A stretch of 64,000 bases of DNA from Metridium senile (GCA_949775045.1 OX459104.1:15302476-15366475), one strand, 5' to 3'. Counted from the stretch's first letter, positions 1-11,800 are shown. Numbers and translations are program-made. The notes: generated from the sequence alone by a model not told the origin.

Positions 1-1157
1 ATAGGAGATTATCACTTAAGAAGCTTATCAAAGAAAAAAATGTCATGGGAAATATGTTTATAGCATAAAAACTGTATGTATTTGCCATATTGTAAAATAA
101 AAAGCGATATATATTTAGGTCACTTTTAATATAGATTTAAATTCAAGAGCGCCCGGAATTAGCTTTAAAAACAACACACACTGTTCGAGTATGTTTTAGA
201 AAAGAAAAAAAAAAAAATACTACAAAATAATAAAAAGTAATAACCAAAAAAGAATTAAATAATAAAAAATAAAAAAATAAACTAAATACATAATGGTAAT
301 GTAAAAAAGTAAAATTCCAAAAGCTCTGATATTAAAATGTTTATTCAAAAGCTCTGAAATTAAAATGACGTTTGAATCTACCTCGGATACATCTAAAAAA
401 AACTGCTCCTTGATTTCAATGTTTTTTTGACTGTTCCTTTGTTGAACTTTAAAAGCCAACTGCGTCAAAATAAGGCACAAACAAACCTCCCTATAATTGC
501 TAGTATGTTAAAAAAGACAACATTTGACAAATGTCTCATCCGGTGTAAAATCAGATGAAAATAATCCTCTCCCACGCAAATGATTCGTCCAATTGTTCCC
601 TACATTAACCTGATTGGTCGATTGAACGCCCTATTGTTTCGTATTAATATCCCTTTAAAGAGAAACACAGAGTCAGTTGAAAGAAAAGCGAAGGACTGTG
701 AGGTGAGTGAATTAACTCAAGGGTCGTACACGCAAAACTTTCCTTATTTTAGCTTATACTTTTAACTCTTAATCTTTCCCAACAATTTCCGCGCGACGGT
801 TTTGTTACATTCAGTAATTTTTCGTTCTCAATTCCGAAAACGTTAACTTGCGAGCACTTTTTCTTTCGTTAAATTGTCTAAATACGAGAGCGTCTTTATT
901 TAAATGAACAAAAGGAGGATAGAAAATATTTTTTGAAATGATAAAATAACTTATTTGGAAGGGAAGAGTTTGGTAATTAGGTGGGTATAAGAAATTTAAC
1001 GAAGACATTTTTTTGAACACTCAACAAACACACCGCAAGTTTTTCACAGAAGTTAATTATTGATTGCTTTTCGCTCAAATTGTCAAAACTCTTAATTCAT
1101 ATCAACTTAATTTCAAATCATGGAATCTTGTTTTTCTGAGATCACAGGAAAGTGATC
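1..1157. other. AT-rich stretch without a recognised gene
   Basis: I see no supported gene here. A short open frame at 580-765 (+) ends near a possible donor (GTGAGT after position 702), but it has no recognisable domain and no matching acceptor. The rest is AT-rich sequence with A and T runs. Confidence 0.5.
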
Positions 1158-1311
1158 GTTTGTCTAGGTTTAGACCGCGACGTTTCGACTGTTACTGCTA
1201 GTCTTCATCAGGCGATGGGTAGACAGCATGGCGAGGATGGTATTGCACCGTTACTAGCAGTAATAGTCGAAAAGTCGCCGTCTAAATCTATACGAAATTC
1301 GTGAGACAAAC
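1158..1311. repeat. Imperfect fold-back element
   Basis: The left arm (about 1158-1201) pairs with the right arm (about 1254-1311). The arms read GTTTGTCTAGG...CTGCTAG and its reverse complement, with about 14 extra bases in the right arm. This is typical of a decayed non-autonomous DNA transposon. No coding capacity. Confidence 0.6.
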
Positions 1312-1689
1312 AATAGAAACATTTTTGTCTTAACTTCTATCCAATATGGATATTTTTTCAATTCATTTCTAGGAGTTTTCTTAATTAAATATGTCGAAAA
1401 TGTTTCTACAAGATGTGAATGAAGTCATATTTGCTTAAGTTTGATAACATTTCGCTCAAGATAAACAAAGAGACAATAAATCACTAGAAATTGAAATTTT
1501 TCATTTTTTCTTTTTCTTACAAGAAAATGTATTTGAACTAAAAACATATAGACAATACAACACAATAAAATAAAATAATTGTTTTGTTTTTCTTACCGAG
1601 AGAAGATTTTCTCATACCTGCGCTAATGTATTTTGACTCAAAAACCGAGTAAACAATAAAACGCGAAAAAATGAAAATTTCAATTTTGT

Positions 1690-2185
1690 CAGGATTTTAC
1701 AAGTTGTGAATATAAAGTTTTTTAGAAAATCTGCCTCCATTCATACTTGATGAATAGAAATCACACTAACTCATTTTCAAGCTACAAACAACCACTTTAA
1801 TAATACACAATTAATGAAGGTGATTTTTAAAAACTTTTTTTTCGAATGGAGATTTGATAAATTTCCATTTTGTCATTCATACGAAAAGATTTTCCCACAT
1901 TTGTGTAAATGTATTTTGACTCAAGATAAAAAAAAACAACAATAAAACACAAGACAATCAAAATTTTACCTTGTTTTTTTTTTTTTAACAAGATAAGTTA
2001 TTTTCGCGTTTGCGCAAATTTATCAATTCTCTATTCAAAAAAAAGTTTATAAAAATTATCTTTAATTTTGTATAATTAAAGGGGTTGTTTGTCACTTGAA
2101 AATGAGTTAGTGTGATTTGTATTCATCAAGTCTGAATGGAGCCAGATTTTCTAAAAAACGTTATATTCACAACTTGTAAAATCCT
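1690..2185. repeat. Long inverted repeat (about 100-bp arms)
   Basis: The left arm at 1690-1793 is the near reverse complement of 2083-2185. The arms are about 100 bp and separated by about 290 bp of AT-rich sequence. This is probably a fold-back or MITE insertion. No open frame inside. Confidence 0.7.
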
Positions 2186-2189
2186 ATAC

Positions 2190-2790
2190 TATATATATAG
2201 TCACAAATATTTAGAAATTTGTGTCAAAATTTAAAGCTTATGGAGTCCTTTTATCAACTCCGTGTGAATTGGTCTATTTTTCAAGTACAAATTACTCTGC
2301 CTTGGCCTAATTTGTCAAAAAATCTCTGAACTTTTAGAGTCTTATATATACATAGTCACATATATTAACAAATGTGTGTCTAAATTTAGAGCTTATGGAG
2401 TCCTTTTATCAACTTTGTGTGAAATGGCCTATTTTTCAGGTCCAAATTACTCTGCCTTGGCCTAATTTGACAAAAAATCTCTCTGAACTTTTAGAGTCTT
2501 ATATATACATAGTCACATATATTAACAAATGTGTGTCAAAATTTAGAGTTTATAGAGTACTTTTATGAGCTTTGTGTGAATTGGTCTTTTTCGAGGGCAA
2601 ATTGCCTTGCTTTTGCTCAATTTGTCAAAATTATATTTTTGAACTTTTAGAATCCCATTTATACATATAATTTACTAATTTGCAGTCCAAATTTAGAGCT
2701 TTTTGAGTCCTTTTTATTATCTTCGTGTGAAAATAACAGTTTCAAATGAAAATATCTCTGCCATAGCTCAAATTATCAAAAACGTTTATA
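2190..2790. repeat. Tandem repeat, about 156-bp unit
   Basis: The motif AGTCACA(A/T)AT followed by a conserved block recurs at about 2199, 2354 and 2511, with a more diverged fourth unit from about 2655. Related single units lie at 3780-3850, 3958-4030 and 4110-4180. Short open frames here are artefacts of the repeat. Confidence 0.75.
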
Positions 2791-3494
2791 TAGATTTAAT
2801 GATTAAAACCCAACTTTTTTTCTAAAATAATTTTTTAATCAATTTCTTAATTCTTTTATCAATTGTATGTTTTAATACAAAATCATAAATGTATTTTAAG
2901 TTACATTTACACAATTGAAATGCATATAATAAAACTGCGAAAATCTAGCTTTGAAATATTTGTTAATTTTGGAAAATCTTTGCCCATTTAGCTTGTTATA
3001 AGAATAAAAACAAATTTAAATTGGTATTTCTTCCGGCTACCTATATTTTGCAAATAAAACTCCTTGTTTAACTTTGACACGCACGCATTATTGTTAAAAT
3101 TTAGTGTATGAGGATTTTAATAAGCACGGAAAGTTAAAAAGAAAATTGTGTTGATTTTTCTCTGTAAATTACTCAAAATATTAACCATACATGACAAAGC
3201 AATCTTTATTGAAGAGGTTCTTGTTTTTGTTATTATTATCTTGTTTAAATTGTCTTTGCATATGGCGGTAAAAACATTTTCTCAAAATAGCGCAATTCGT
3301 TTATAAATTTTCCTTAATTGTTTTCTGGAACAATTTGCGGGACCTCTTATTGCTGCATAATGCTGCTGTAGTCTTGATTATAATAAAACTTTTCACGGCT
3401 CTCATGGACCAACCTCAGCTTGGATAATAGTCTTTAGAAATCGTCTACAGTTCGTTGAATTTTGAAGTATTTCAATTGTTTTTTATAATGTGTA
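2727..3494. repeat. Segmental duplication, copy 1
   Basis: About 770 bp that recurs at 4183-5553. The copies share the blocks around GGCTACCTATATTTTGCAAA and CTTTGACACGCACG and end in the same T-rich tract. They differ by scattered substitutions and small indels, so the duplication is not very recent. Non-coding. Confidence 0.75.
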
Positions 3495-3682
3495 AACCCA
3501 TTCGTGACCACCCTTAGTAACTGGCTTATCTAAAATACCATACATTGTGAAGCGTTTTTGGAATAATTTCATGGAAAGTGCGCTATATAAATTGAAATGA
3601 AATCCCTGAAAATGAAATCCCTGCGTTCTAATTAAGTATATATAGGTTACCCATAATCCCCTGCGCTACTAGCTTGTAGGCT

Positions 3683-4038
3683 TTTCACTTCACGGGTGAC
3701 AAGGTTTCTCGGAAAGGATGTATAAATTCAACATCGTCATTATTGGTTCAATATCGAGACCCAATATATGATACATTACTAATTTACTAATTTGTGTCAA
3801 AATTTAAAGCTTATAGAGTCTTTTCATAACCTTCGTGTGAATTGGTTTGGTTTCTATTAATTTCACTTCACGGGTGACAAGGTTTCTCGGAAAGGATGTA
3901 TAAATTCAACATCGTCATTATTGGTTCAATATCGAGACCCAATATATGATACATTACTAATTTACTAATTTGTGTCAAAATTTAAAGCTTATAGAGTCTT
4001 TTCATAACCTTCGTGTGAATTGGTTTGGTTTCTATTAA
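3683..4038. repeat. Near-perfect tandem duplication, 178-bp period
   Basis: Two adjacent copies begin at about 3683 and 3861 with TTCACTTCACGGGTGACAAG and run with almost no differences. This suggests a recent tandem duplication or an assembly duplication. Each copy includes one diverged unit of the 156-bp family. Non-coding. Confidence 0.85.
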
Positions 4039-4182
4039 TGCAAATTGCTATGCCTTGGCTCAATTTGTCGAAATTGTCTCTCTGAACTTTTAGAATCTTA
4101 TATATATACATAGTCACATATATTAACAAATGTGTGTCTAAATTTAGATCTTATGGAGTTGTTTAATCATTACTCTTAAAAA

Positions 4183-5553
4183 TGTGAAAATAACAGTTTC
4201 AAATGCAAATATCTTGCCTTGCATGGCTCACATTGTCCAAAATAATATATATAGATTTAATTGTGAAAACTGAACCGTTTATATAATCCAACTTTAATTT
4301 TTCTTAACTAAACATAATTTTTTAATCATTTTTTAATATTTTTTTCAATTGTATGCGCGTATACAAAAACATGAATGTATATGTATAGGAGGTAATCATA
4401 TGGTTTCGAGTTCAATTTGGGATTAATTCCTGACGAGTGTGTTTTTCAAAGAGTACAAATTGCACGAGACCGTAGGTCGAGTGCAATTAGGCTTTTTGAA
4501 AAACACACGAGTGCGAATTATCCAAAATTGAACGAGAAACCATCTGATTACTTATTAATAATATACATGAAAAAAAACTCAAATTCTTTTTCATTTTTTT
4601 TGGTCAGTTTTCGGCTAGTAGCGCACGCCAATAATGACGTGTTGATGTCGTAAGCAAGCGCGCGCTCGAGCTCAAGCGGAAAATTTAAAACTTTTTCTTA
4701 CACATTTTCGACGATTTTTGAAAGAATTGCCACTTAAATTTTTTTTTTTTTAAATTATACTGTCAAGCATTAATGACTAAAATGATTTAAGAATAAAGCC
4801 TATCATAATCGATTTATTTTTTTGTAATTTGCACTGTACAGAATTTGATTTGCACTGTATTACCTTGTTTTTGCACCGAATTACCTCTAAAATGCACTGT
4901 TCATCAGCCAATCAGAATCGAGTAATTTTTTTATGTATATTATTATCTAAGTTACATTTACACAACTAATGTACCGATGTGAGTAAACATATAATAAAAA
5001 TGTGAAACTAAACTTTGAGATATTTGTTCACTTTGGCAAATCTGTGCTTATCTTAGCTTGTTACAAAAATAAAAACAAATTAAAATTGTTATCTCATCCG
5101 GCTACCTATATTTTGCAAATAAAACTCCTTGTTTAACTTTGACACGCACGTATTATTGTTAAAATTTAGTGTTTGGGGATTTTAATAAGAAAGCAAAGTT
5201 AAAAGAAAATTGTGTTGATTTTCTCTGTAAATTACTCAAAATATTGACCATACATGACAAAGCAATCTTTATTGAAAAAGTTCTTGTTTTTGTAATTATT
5301 ATCCGTTTAAATTGTCTTTGCACATGGCGGTAAAAACATTTTCTCAAAATAGCGCAATTTGTTTATAAATTTTCCTTAATTGTCTTCTGGAACAATTTGT
5401 GGAACCTCTTTCTGCTGCATAATGCTGTTGTCAGCTTGATTATATACCTTTTTACGGCTCTCATCGAACAACATCAGCCTCGATAATAGTCTTTAGAAAT
5501 CGTCTACAGCTCGTGGAATTTTGATGTTTTTCAATTTTTTTTATAATATGTAC
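4183..5553. repeat. Segmental duplication, copy 2, interrupted
   Basis: This matches 2727-3494 but is split by an insertion of about 560 bp (4389-4945). The open frame at 5159-5347 (-) lies in the repeat, and its counterpart in copy 1 is not conserved as protein. Confidence 0.75.
4389..4945. mobile_element. Insertion with fold-back left part inside the duplication
   Basis: It is absent from the sister copy at 2727-3494. The first 180 bp fold back: the segment after GGTAATCATATGG pairs with CCATCTGATTAC, and GTGTGTTTTTCAAA pairs with TTTTTGAAAAACACAC. The small open frame at 4417-4653 is palindrome-derived. The right end falls near ATTATTATC. I see no clear terminal duplication. Confidence 0.6.
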
Positions 5554-5945
5554 ATTACTACATTACTAGATTACTGCGAGCTGTTGTCAAACTCTAAAGA
5601 ATATATTACACGCTATCGAGACGAGAATTCTGAAAAAGAATATTGTTTGATATTAAATGTGTACATTCCTAAAAATACTGTGAGTTGTAGCCACACGTAA
5701 CCGAGACTTAAATTGATCGACGAGAACCGTATATTATTGATATACATATATTTTGACTGACTGACTTGATGTGTTCCTAATTAATTATTTCCCTGTGAAC
5801 ACTCATGGCCACTTCATGTTGGCGCTTCTCACAAGTATCCGGATATTTTTGAATTATCAATTTTTCAGATGTGATTTGAAAACAACTCGCATCCACACGT
5901 AGCGTATTAGAAAAGTCCACACGCATCCGGTTTGATTCAGAGAAA
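5554..5945. other. Unannotated spacer
   Basis: AT-rich single-copy-looking sequence. I see no gene or repeat structure in it. Confidence 0.4.
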
Positions 5946-6180
5946 AAGTAAAGCAAAGTAAATAACAGTATTTTACGTCGGAAGTCCCTTTAGCCGAAGC
6001 TAATCTTCCAGAGAGCCGAAGGTGCGCTCATTTTACTTCCCTCTCTCCATCACTGCTCCGTTTTGCGGGTATTTAAAGCTAGTACTTACAGCTACACGGA
6101 AAGGAGAGAAGTTGAAACAAGGATGCGAGGTCACTGGGAATCGAGCTCGGGAAATCCTAATACCTAGGGCTCTTCTACTC
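5946..6180 (-). mobile_element. Putative SINE with a box-B-like promoter
   Basis: On the minus strand, AGCTCGATTCC (about 6141-6152) resembles the pol III box B consensus. It is followed by about 190 bp of unusually GC-balanced, non-coding sequence that ends in an A/T-rich tail near 5946-5965. A full box A at normal spacing is not evident, so the head may be truncated. There is no second copy in the window to confirm it. Confidence 0.4.
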
Positions 6181-6697
6181 TAAAAAAAGCTTTGTCTATA
6201 TATAGCATACGAAAAATCCAAAATAGTTATGGTTTTATTGACGTCAGCGTATTAACAAGATAACGGCCTCGACCGTCTTAAAGATGTGGTTTTCGCAGCC
6301 AGCTTAGAGCATATTTATGACTATGAAAAGCTGACGGCACGAAGGCGGTCAAGAAATGACAAGGCACGTCGAATTTCTATAAACATCACTGTCGCGGCAA
6401 GGCACACACATACGAAATATACAGAACGAAATCTCAAAGTAATGACCAGCCTAGATAGCGTATAAGCACAGAACCTTCGGATATAAGTACTGTTATTACG
6501 GTATTCGCCGGAAACGTAGCTAGTGAGCAAATTTTGAAAAGGATGGCATGTAATCCAGGTTCGAATGGATGGGAGTTAAGTTTGTTTGTTTGAGTTGCTC
6601 TCTTCAATCGTATCACGAGAAGTTTTGGCTAGGTTATCTGGATTTCCTTTCTCCGTGCAAAAAGATCAACGTTAGCAGAATTATGTGTAAAAATAAA
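6181..6697. other. Unannotated spacer
   Basis: No supported gene. Overlapping minus-strand frames at 6321-6616 encode no recognisable domain and have no splice context. Confidence 0.35.
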
Positions 6698-6885
6698 TGC
6701 ATGGAAACTAGCGTGTAAACTAGTAGAGGCTGCGTCAGTGTTTGATAAAAACGATAGGTAATAGAATGAAATTTGTAACACCGTAAAATATGTTGACTTA
6801 ACTTTACTGGCGTTTGGTGCTTTAGCCCTTCGTCGAAGTAAAAAGGCTACGGTGTTACTTTTATTATATATTACCTATGTGTAAA
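6698..6885 (+). repeat. Short interspersed repeat, family PX (copy 1)
   Basis: The family runs: GGAAACTAGCG..., ACGATAGGTAATA, TTTGTAACACCGTAAA, TTGACTTAACTTTACTG, then a 3' end that reads as an imperfect hairpin (GCTTTAGCCCTTCGTCG...). Other copies lie at 14955-15055, 21643-21870, 23967-24062, 29655-30005 and 39042-39265. The 3' end motif TTTCGAGC...TTCGTCGGAG resembles ends seen in Penelope-like elements. The family label is mine. Confidence 0.65.
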
Positions 6886-7337
6886 AATGCTCAATGTAGT
6901 TGTATTGAGTATGCCTTACGCTTTCCAATTAGGAGAACACTTGTGTACGGCTAAAAGGTTTGAGGCTTCAAAATGTATAATTAGAAGGCTAGAAGATGTG
7001 AGGCTTCAAAATTAAATGTAATTTTGTTTATTTATATTTGAAAGAGTTCAATAATGAAAAAGAATACAATGAATTTAGTGCCTTGTTTCTATTAAAAAAC
7101 ATTTTTGTTTTTCCTTTTTTTAATTATAGGACACATAAATTAGTACCTTTAGGATTTAACAAACCAATTATAATTGCGGTATGAACTTGATTAGTTGTAC
7201 TTCAAAACTTGTCGTAATGATTGGACCCTTCTAACAGAGTAATCTTACTTGTAAATACTACAAGCTCACCGTAAATACTTCGAAATGGAAAGTACACTTT
7301 TGTATTTATTAATGTTAACTTAAAGTGGGAATTTTTT

Positions 7338-7445
7338 TGTAATGTTTACAACATGAGCAGCCGTGTTGTATCGGCATTTCAATCATAAGCAGAGGCGTGT
7401 GATTGTATAGCCGATACAACACGGACAAACGCTAATGTTGTAAAC
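7338..7445. repeat. Small fold-back
   Basis: GTTTACAACATGAGCAGCCG with CGTGTTGTATCGGC pairs with GCCGATACAACACG...GTTGTAAAC. Hairpin of about 105 bp. Non-coding. Confidence 0.65.
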
Positions 7446-7611
7446 CAGCCAAGATATGGAACTCCATACAGAGTGATTTGAGAAGTTGCGACTCACTGTA
7501 TCTTTTGCCGCCAACCTAACAAAAGTTCCATGGCCATAAATTTTAGATTATACATAAAATTAGTTCCCCTTTATGAACATGATTTTATCATAGCAATTAG
7601 TGAGCATATAG

Positions 7612-7910
7612 TTATGTCATTGTATATGCCTATTTCAAAAATCGTTGTCGCAGCCGAAGCTACAGACCACTCTCTGAAGCCTGGAAAGGATGTCGGTTAC
7701 ATGGACTTCATTTGTGATTCATTGCATGCACGTATTTATATCTACCACAACAACAACTTGTTATGTTTATAACACAAACACGTACAATCAAAATCTGCTA
7801 TGGATAAATCGATAAATAGAGACGAAATACCGACATCCTTTGCAGGCTTCAGACTGTGGACTGTGGCTTTTTTTGCGACAACGATTTTTAATAGGTGTAT
7901 ATTGTATATT
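7612..7910. repeat. Fold-back element, about 300 bp
   Basis: The left arm (7620-7700, containing AAAATCGTTGTCGCAGCC and GGATGTCGGT) pairs with the right arm (7830-7905, ACCGACATCCTTTGCAGGC to GCGACAACGATTTTTA). The 80-codon open frame at 7530-7772 runs through the arm and is not credible as a gene. Confidence 0.65.
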
Positions 7911-8113
7911 CTTAATTGTATGTTAGTTTGTCACGCCCCTATTGGAAATCAGTATTAGTTTGTTGAATAGGCCTAAAAAAAGTTGATCTCATCGCATACA
8001 ATATTGAGCCATCTGTTCATAAGTATATGTATACAGTGTGCTAGAGGAGCTCTTGTTAGGTTCTCCAAGCCCTTTATTCCAACATTATTGATAATGACAT
8101 ATACACTGCCGGT

Positions 8114-8356
8114 GTGTTTTGGTCTCGAGTGGCCATCACAAAAAGCCCGCCGCGGATCCCAATGTTCAAAAGAAAACTCTTATTGTACATGGCAGGCACG
8201 TTTGTGGTCCAAACAATGGAGCTTTTCTTGATCTCTCCAGGGAACGTAACAGAAATCCTCTGTCATTCAAAATGTTTTGCATTGCTTCCCCACAAACATG
8301 AATGGAAAAGAGCCATGAGTTGTCAGAATAACTTAGATAGAGTGATTTTCATATGA
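8114..8356 (+). other. Unidentified coding-like segment
   Basis: Three overlapping plus-strand frames stay open over 8114-8301. The base composition is higher in GC than the flanks, and one frame reads a polar sequence containing GHHKKPAADP and HVCGPNNGAF. I do not recognise a family. There is no start or splice pair that I can defend. It could be an exon fragment, a decayed retrocopy or chance. Confidence 0.2.
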
Positions 8357-8395
8357 CCATGAAAGAATTGAATTGGCAAACTAACATTTGTTACT

Positions 8396-8553
8396 CGTAT
8401 AAAAGATACCGTATGCAATATTGAAAACAATGCCATTACCATATATGGTATTGTAGGTGAGAAGTAACAAAATACTTTTCTCTTTTCTCGTGTTTTCTCT
8501 TTTTTTTTAACAGGTTGAGATTGCAACAGAATAATAGGCATATCTTTGATACG
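8396..8553. mobile_element. MITE family with CGTATCAAAGAT termini (copy 1)
   Basis: Element of about 160 bp with CGTAT(C/A)AAAGAT-type inverted ends and internal blocks CCATATATGGTATTGTAGGT and AACAGGTTGAGATTGCA. Copies: 19272-19429, 34013-34175 and 42242-42552 (the last with a nested insertion). Non-autonomous DNA transposon by structure; the superfamily is not determinable here. Confidence 0.75.
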
Positions 8554-8884
8554 TACACTCTGAATCTATTGTATTCATTTGTTGTTTACCAACAAGTGCG
8601 AACTAAATAGTCGTTTTTCTTTCACGGTCAAATAAAAATCGCTCTAGCTATTGTTTTCTTTGCCAAATTATTATTTAATGTAAAACCTTTTTGCGTGGTA
8701 TATTGAGGTGATCCACAAAATCGGTCATTATTTTGTTCAGCGTCAAACTCCACTTGAGAAAAAATATCGTCTGCTTTCGTGGTAAACACGCAACAAAAAC
8801 AAGTCATTAAGGGTTCATGTCTAAAATCATAGGTTAAATCAATGATTAAGATCCAAAAAACTTAGTTAAAATTTAGCGAGCGCC

Positions 8885-9110
8885 GTAATTTTCTACAACA
8901 AAGCATGATGGGAAACTGAAACTTCCACTCTTTTATTTTCGCTAAAATAAATCTTAGATTCAATTTTACCGCGTTTTTTTCTTCTATCAACTGCAAGCAT
9001 TTTAGCACCAGATAAATAAAACGTCGAAAAATTAATTTGTGAATTATTTTAGCAGGCGTAAAATATTGAAAGGGCTGAGTTTCCCATCATGCTTTGTTGT
9101 AGAAAATGGC
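8885..9110. repeat. Fold-back element
   Basis: TTTTCTACAACAAAGCATGA near 8890 pairs with TCATGCTTTGTTGTAGAAAA near 9084-9106; inner bases pair less well. About 225 bp. Non-coding. Confidence 0.7.
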
Positions 9111-9369
9111 CTTCGTGCTTATCCTCTATTGCTCGCCCCAAAGCAACTATGGGTCTTTCGGTCCTATTGATTATCTATACATTTTTTTATAAAAAAAAAC
9201 ATTAATTGCATAATGGCATTTCCTTTCTGATATAGAAAAGCTTGTAATTATATAAAACTGTGCTTAGCAATCCAAACAAATTGAAAACACTTGCGTATGC
9301 TGTGTGAGTACCCAGAATTATTCATGATCATTGGCCATTCACTCCGACAACAATCGTCCCCCTTCAAGG

Positions 9370-9646
9370 TTCCCTGCGCCATCTTGAAAGGCCTCTGCAT
9401 TAAAGCGAGACGAACGCATCGAGCTTCATGCTACAGCAAATCACATTGTAAAAATAATCAAATTCGATTCAATCACAAAGGAAGGCAAAAAATTAAATTT
9501 TCATTGACAAATACAGATAGCATTTTCTTTTCAAAATGCTAAGTGAAGTTCTAACGCATCAAAAGAAGGTCTATATCTTTGCAAGCTAAACGTTCGTCTC
9601 CCTTCGATACAAAGGCCCGGCTACCTTTCATAATAGACGCAGGGAA
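9370..9646. repeat. Fold-back family with TTCCCTG..CATCTTGAAAGG ends (copy 1)
   Basis: The left arm TTCCCTGCGCCATCTTGAAA and the right arm CTACCTTTC...CGCAGGGAA are inverted. Related copies: 38577-38759, 43599-43791, and half copies at 20882-20990 and 63455-63560. The open frame at 9291-9542 overlaps it and is not credible. Confidence 0.65.
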
Positions 9647-9848
9647 ATGTGAATAATAACTGAATAATAATAATAATAATAATAATAAACTTACAGCTTT
9701 ACACTAAGTCTCAAAGCTTTACAAAATACTAATGGAATATTTAAATTATAATGCGTAAATACAAACAAGAAAAATGTATGTTATATATTCAGTATCTAGC
9801 TAGTTATTTAAAAATTAAGATAGAAGTACTATATAGTTAAGCTATGTA

Positions 9849-10008
9849 TAGAGCGGTTTTCGTATGAGTGGGAAACTGGCCGTAATATTTACCGCACAGT
9901 TACGGTACTGTTACTGTAGACTTTTCGAATGTTTTTATAGAACTTACGGTACGGCTACGGCTACGGTACGGTACGGTCAGTTTCCCACTCGTACGAAAAC
10001 CGCTCTAT
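9849..10008. repeat. Fold-back element, about 160 bp
   Basis: GAGCGGTTTTCGTATGAGTG at the left pairs with CACTCGTACGAAAACCGCTC at the right. The inner part is rich in TACGGTACGG repeats. Confidence 0.75.
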
Positions 10009-10189
10009 TCGAGAAAAATCTAATAAATAATATTATAGTTTCTAGTTTGATAAATTAACTATTCATAATATAATTTAAATAAATATGTCTGTTTGAGTAC
10101 CCAGAATTCTTCATAAGCGTGAAGGGGACCAATTTTAAATAGCTGCAGACACATACACTTATTTCAAAAAGGTTGATACGGCAAACGGC

Positions 10190-10390
10190 GAATGGCGAAC
10201 GGCGATTGCACGACCGAAAATAAGTGTGGTTACGCATACAACATATCCTAGTGTTTTTCTGGATTGCTAAGCACAGTTTCATCAATTTTAAGCTCTTCTT
10301 TACTATATGTGGCTGGCGTTGTGTAGTAAATATCTTCTGTCACGAAAATATAGCAATGTTTCTAAGCTATTGTTATTGTTTTCATTTGCA
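10190..10390 (+). promoter_or_regulatory. Upstream region of the Ly6-like gene, duplicated elsewhere
   Basis: This stretch, which contains GATT(G/A)CACGACCGAAA and TTTCATCAATTTTA, lies just before the 5' UTR acceptor (TTTGCAG, ending at 10391) of the gene that starts at 10411. A diverged copy at 27846-28027 sits inside intron 3 of the large LRR gene, without the coding part. It may carry promoter or 5' UTR sequence of the gene, or it may simply be a dispersed repeat. Confidence 0.4.
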
Positions 10391-10410
10391 GTTTGTCGAG
10401 TACGTTCAAA

Positions 10411-10824
10411 ATGAAGTGTGTCATCTATATACTTGCTCTCTTAGTTTTACTAGTCGAAGGTACGTAACATATCGGACAGTCGGACAGTCGGACAGTCGGA
10501 CAGTCGGACTAAATATTTATCTAATATATATTAAAATAAATATTTCTAAATATTTCTACGTTTTATATCATTGCAGTTGAATCGCGGACTTGCCCGAGCT
10601 GTTTCAGTCGAGATTCTGCTAAAGATTGTTCTAATTCCGCTAATCCACAAAAATGTCCCAATGATACGGACATGTGCACATTTTTCTACGCGGAAAGGGG
10701 TTTAGAAAAACGCTTCATTCAAGTCTGCATGTCACCATATATGTACAACATGCAAAAGCGTTTGTGCACACGACCAAAATACACTTGTAAAATTGGTTGT
10801 TTCGGCGAATTCTGTGACAAATGA
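10411..10824 (+). CDS. Secreted Ly6/uPAR (three-finger fold) protein
   Basis: Two coding exons, 10411-10459 and 10577-10824, join in phase 1 (donor GTACGT, acceptor ATTGCAG) to give 98 residues. Residues 1-17 form a signal peptide (MKC, then a hydrophobic run ending in VEG). The mature part has ten cysteines in LU-domain order: CPSC near the start, then single cysteines, and the typical C-terminal GC...EFCDK in place of the usual C-x-x-D-x-CN. LU proteins are extracellular disulfide-rich modulators of receptors or adhesion. No GPI-anchor tail follows, so a soluble protein is likely. An acceptor just before the ATG (ending at 10391) implies a spliced 5' UTR. Possible AATAAA signals lie at about 10879-10888. 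The same fold is used by three-finger toxins, but nothing here argues for toxicity. Confidence 0.8.
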
Positions 10825-10910
10825 CGTCTTTAATTGCAAATTTCAGCATTGTAGAAATTCCAAGAGATTCGAAAATAAAAAAATAAATATTGTAAAAAGT
10901 GACTGTGTAC

Positions 10911-11093
10911 TGTAACCAACCAACCAACCAACCAACCAACCAACCAACCAACCAACCAACCAACCAACCAACCAACCAACCAACCAACCAACCAACCAAC
11001 CAACCAACCAACCAACCAACCAACCAACCAACCAACCAACCAACCAACCAACCAACCAACCAACCAACCAATCAACCAACCAACCAACCAACC
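10911..11093. repeat. (AACC)n microsatellite
   Basis: About 180 bp of nearly pure tetranucleotide directly downstream of the Ly6-like gene. It generates long false open frames in every reading frame on both strands. Confidence 0.95.
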
Positions 11094-11320
11094 CATAAAA
11101 CCAACTAACACAAAACACTAATTATTAAACAAGCGTTGATCAATGTATTCTCTTTGTCATTATACAAATAAACCTCCTAAAACAAAAGATACATCCTTTT
11201 TTTAACTTCTCAATCTTTTTAGCTGGACATATGCGATTCCTACTTTTTAGACTCAGACCATTAATGATTTATTGATGCCACCCATTACTGATTTCGATCA
11301 CATAATTCCTATCGGTCTAA

Positions 11321-11800
11321 GGGCCCGGGCAAACAGCTTCAACATTTGCTTCAACATTATATTCGTTCGATTTTGTTGAATAGCAATGTTGAAGCCATTT
11401 GCCTACCCTTTCAACATTGTTGAAACGTGTTGAATCGATGTTGAATTGATGTTGAAAGAGTTTGAACGCGTTTTTAAAAACTTTGCTTCAACATCCATTC
11501 AACATTTCTTTTGTTCTGTGAATGTTGAATCGGAATGTTGAAAAGTCGTTTGTCCTGCTCCGTTCAACATTGTTGACTACACCCATGCGCATTTAGTGGT
11601 CTTTCAATTACGTAACACGTTTCAACAATATTGAAAGGGGGGTGGCAAACGGTTTCAACAAAATCGAACAGATGTTGAAGAAAATGTTGAAACCGTGCAC
11701 CCTCCTACGTTCAACATATTTCGACAACCATTCTACAGCGTTCAACAAAATCGAACGGTACGAATGTTGAAGCAAATGTTGAAGCCGTTTGCCCAGACTT
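11321..11800. mobile_element. Fold-back element rich in TTCAACATT motifs
   Basis: The left end GGGCCCGGGCAAACAGCTTC and the right end GAAGCCGTTTGCCCAGAC are inverted. The inside is built from many copies of TTCAACATTTG or its reverse, so it folds extensively. A half copy (GGGCCCGGGCAAACG...) lies at 62135-62210 beside the receptor pseudo-exon. Confidence 0.75.

Noticed and set aside
6321..6616. Overlapping minus-strand frames of 60-69 codons
   Set aside because: No domain, no splice context, and no conservation signal visible.
10715..11118. Long open frames of LVGW or NQPT repeats
   Set aside because: They are the (AACC)n microsatellite read in different frames; the real coding sequence is the preceding Ly6-like gene.
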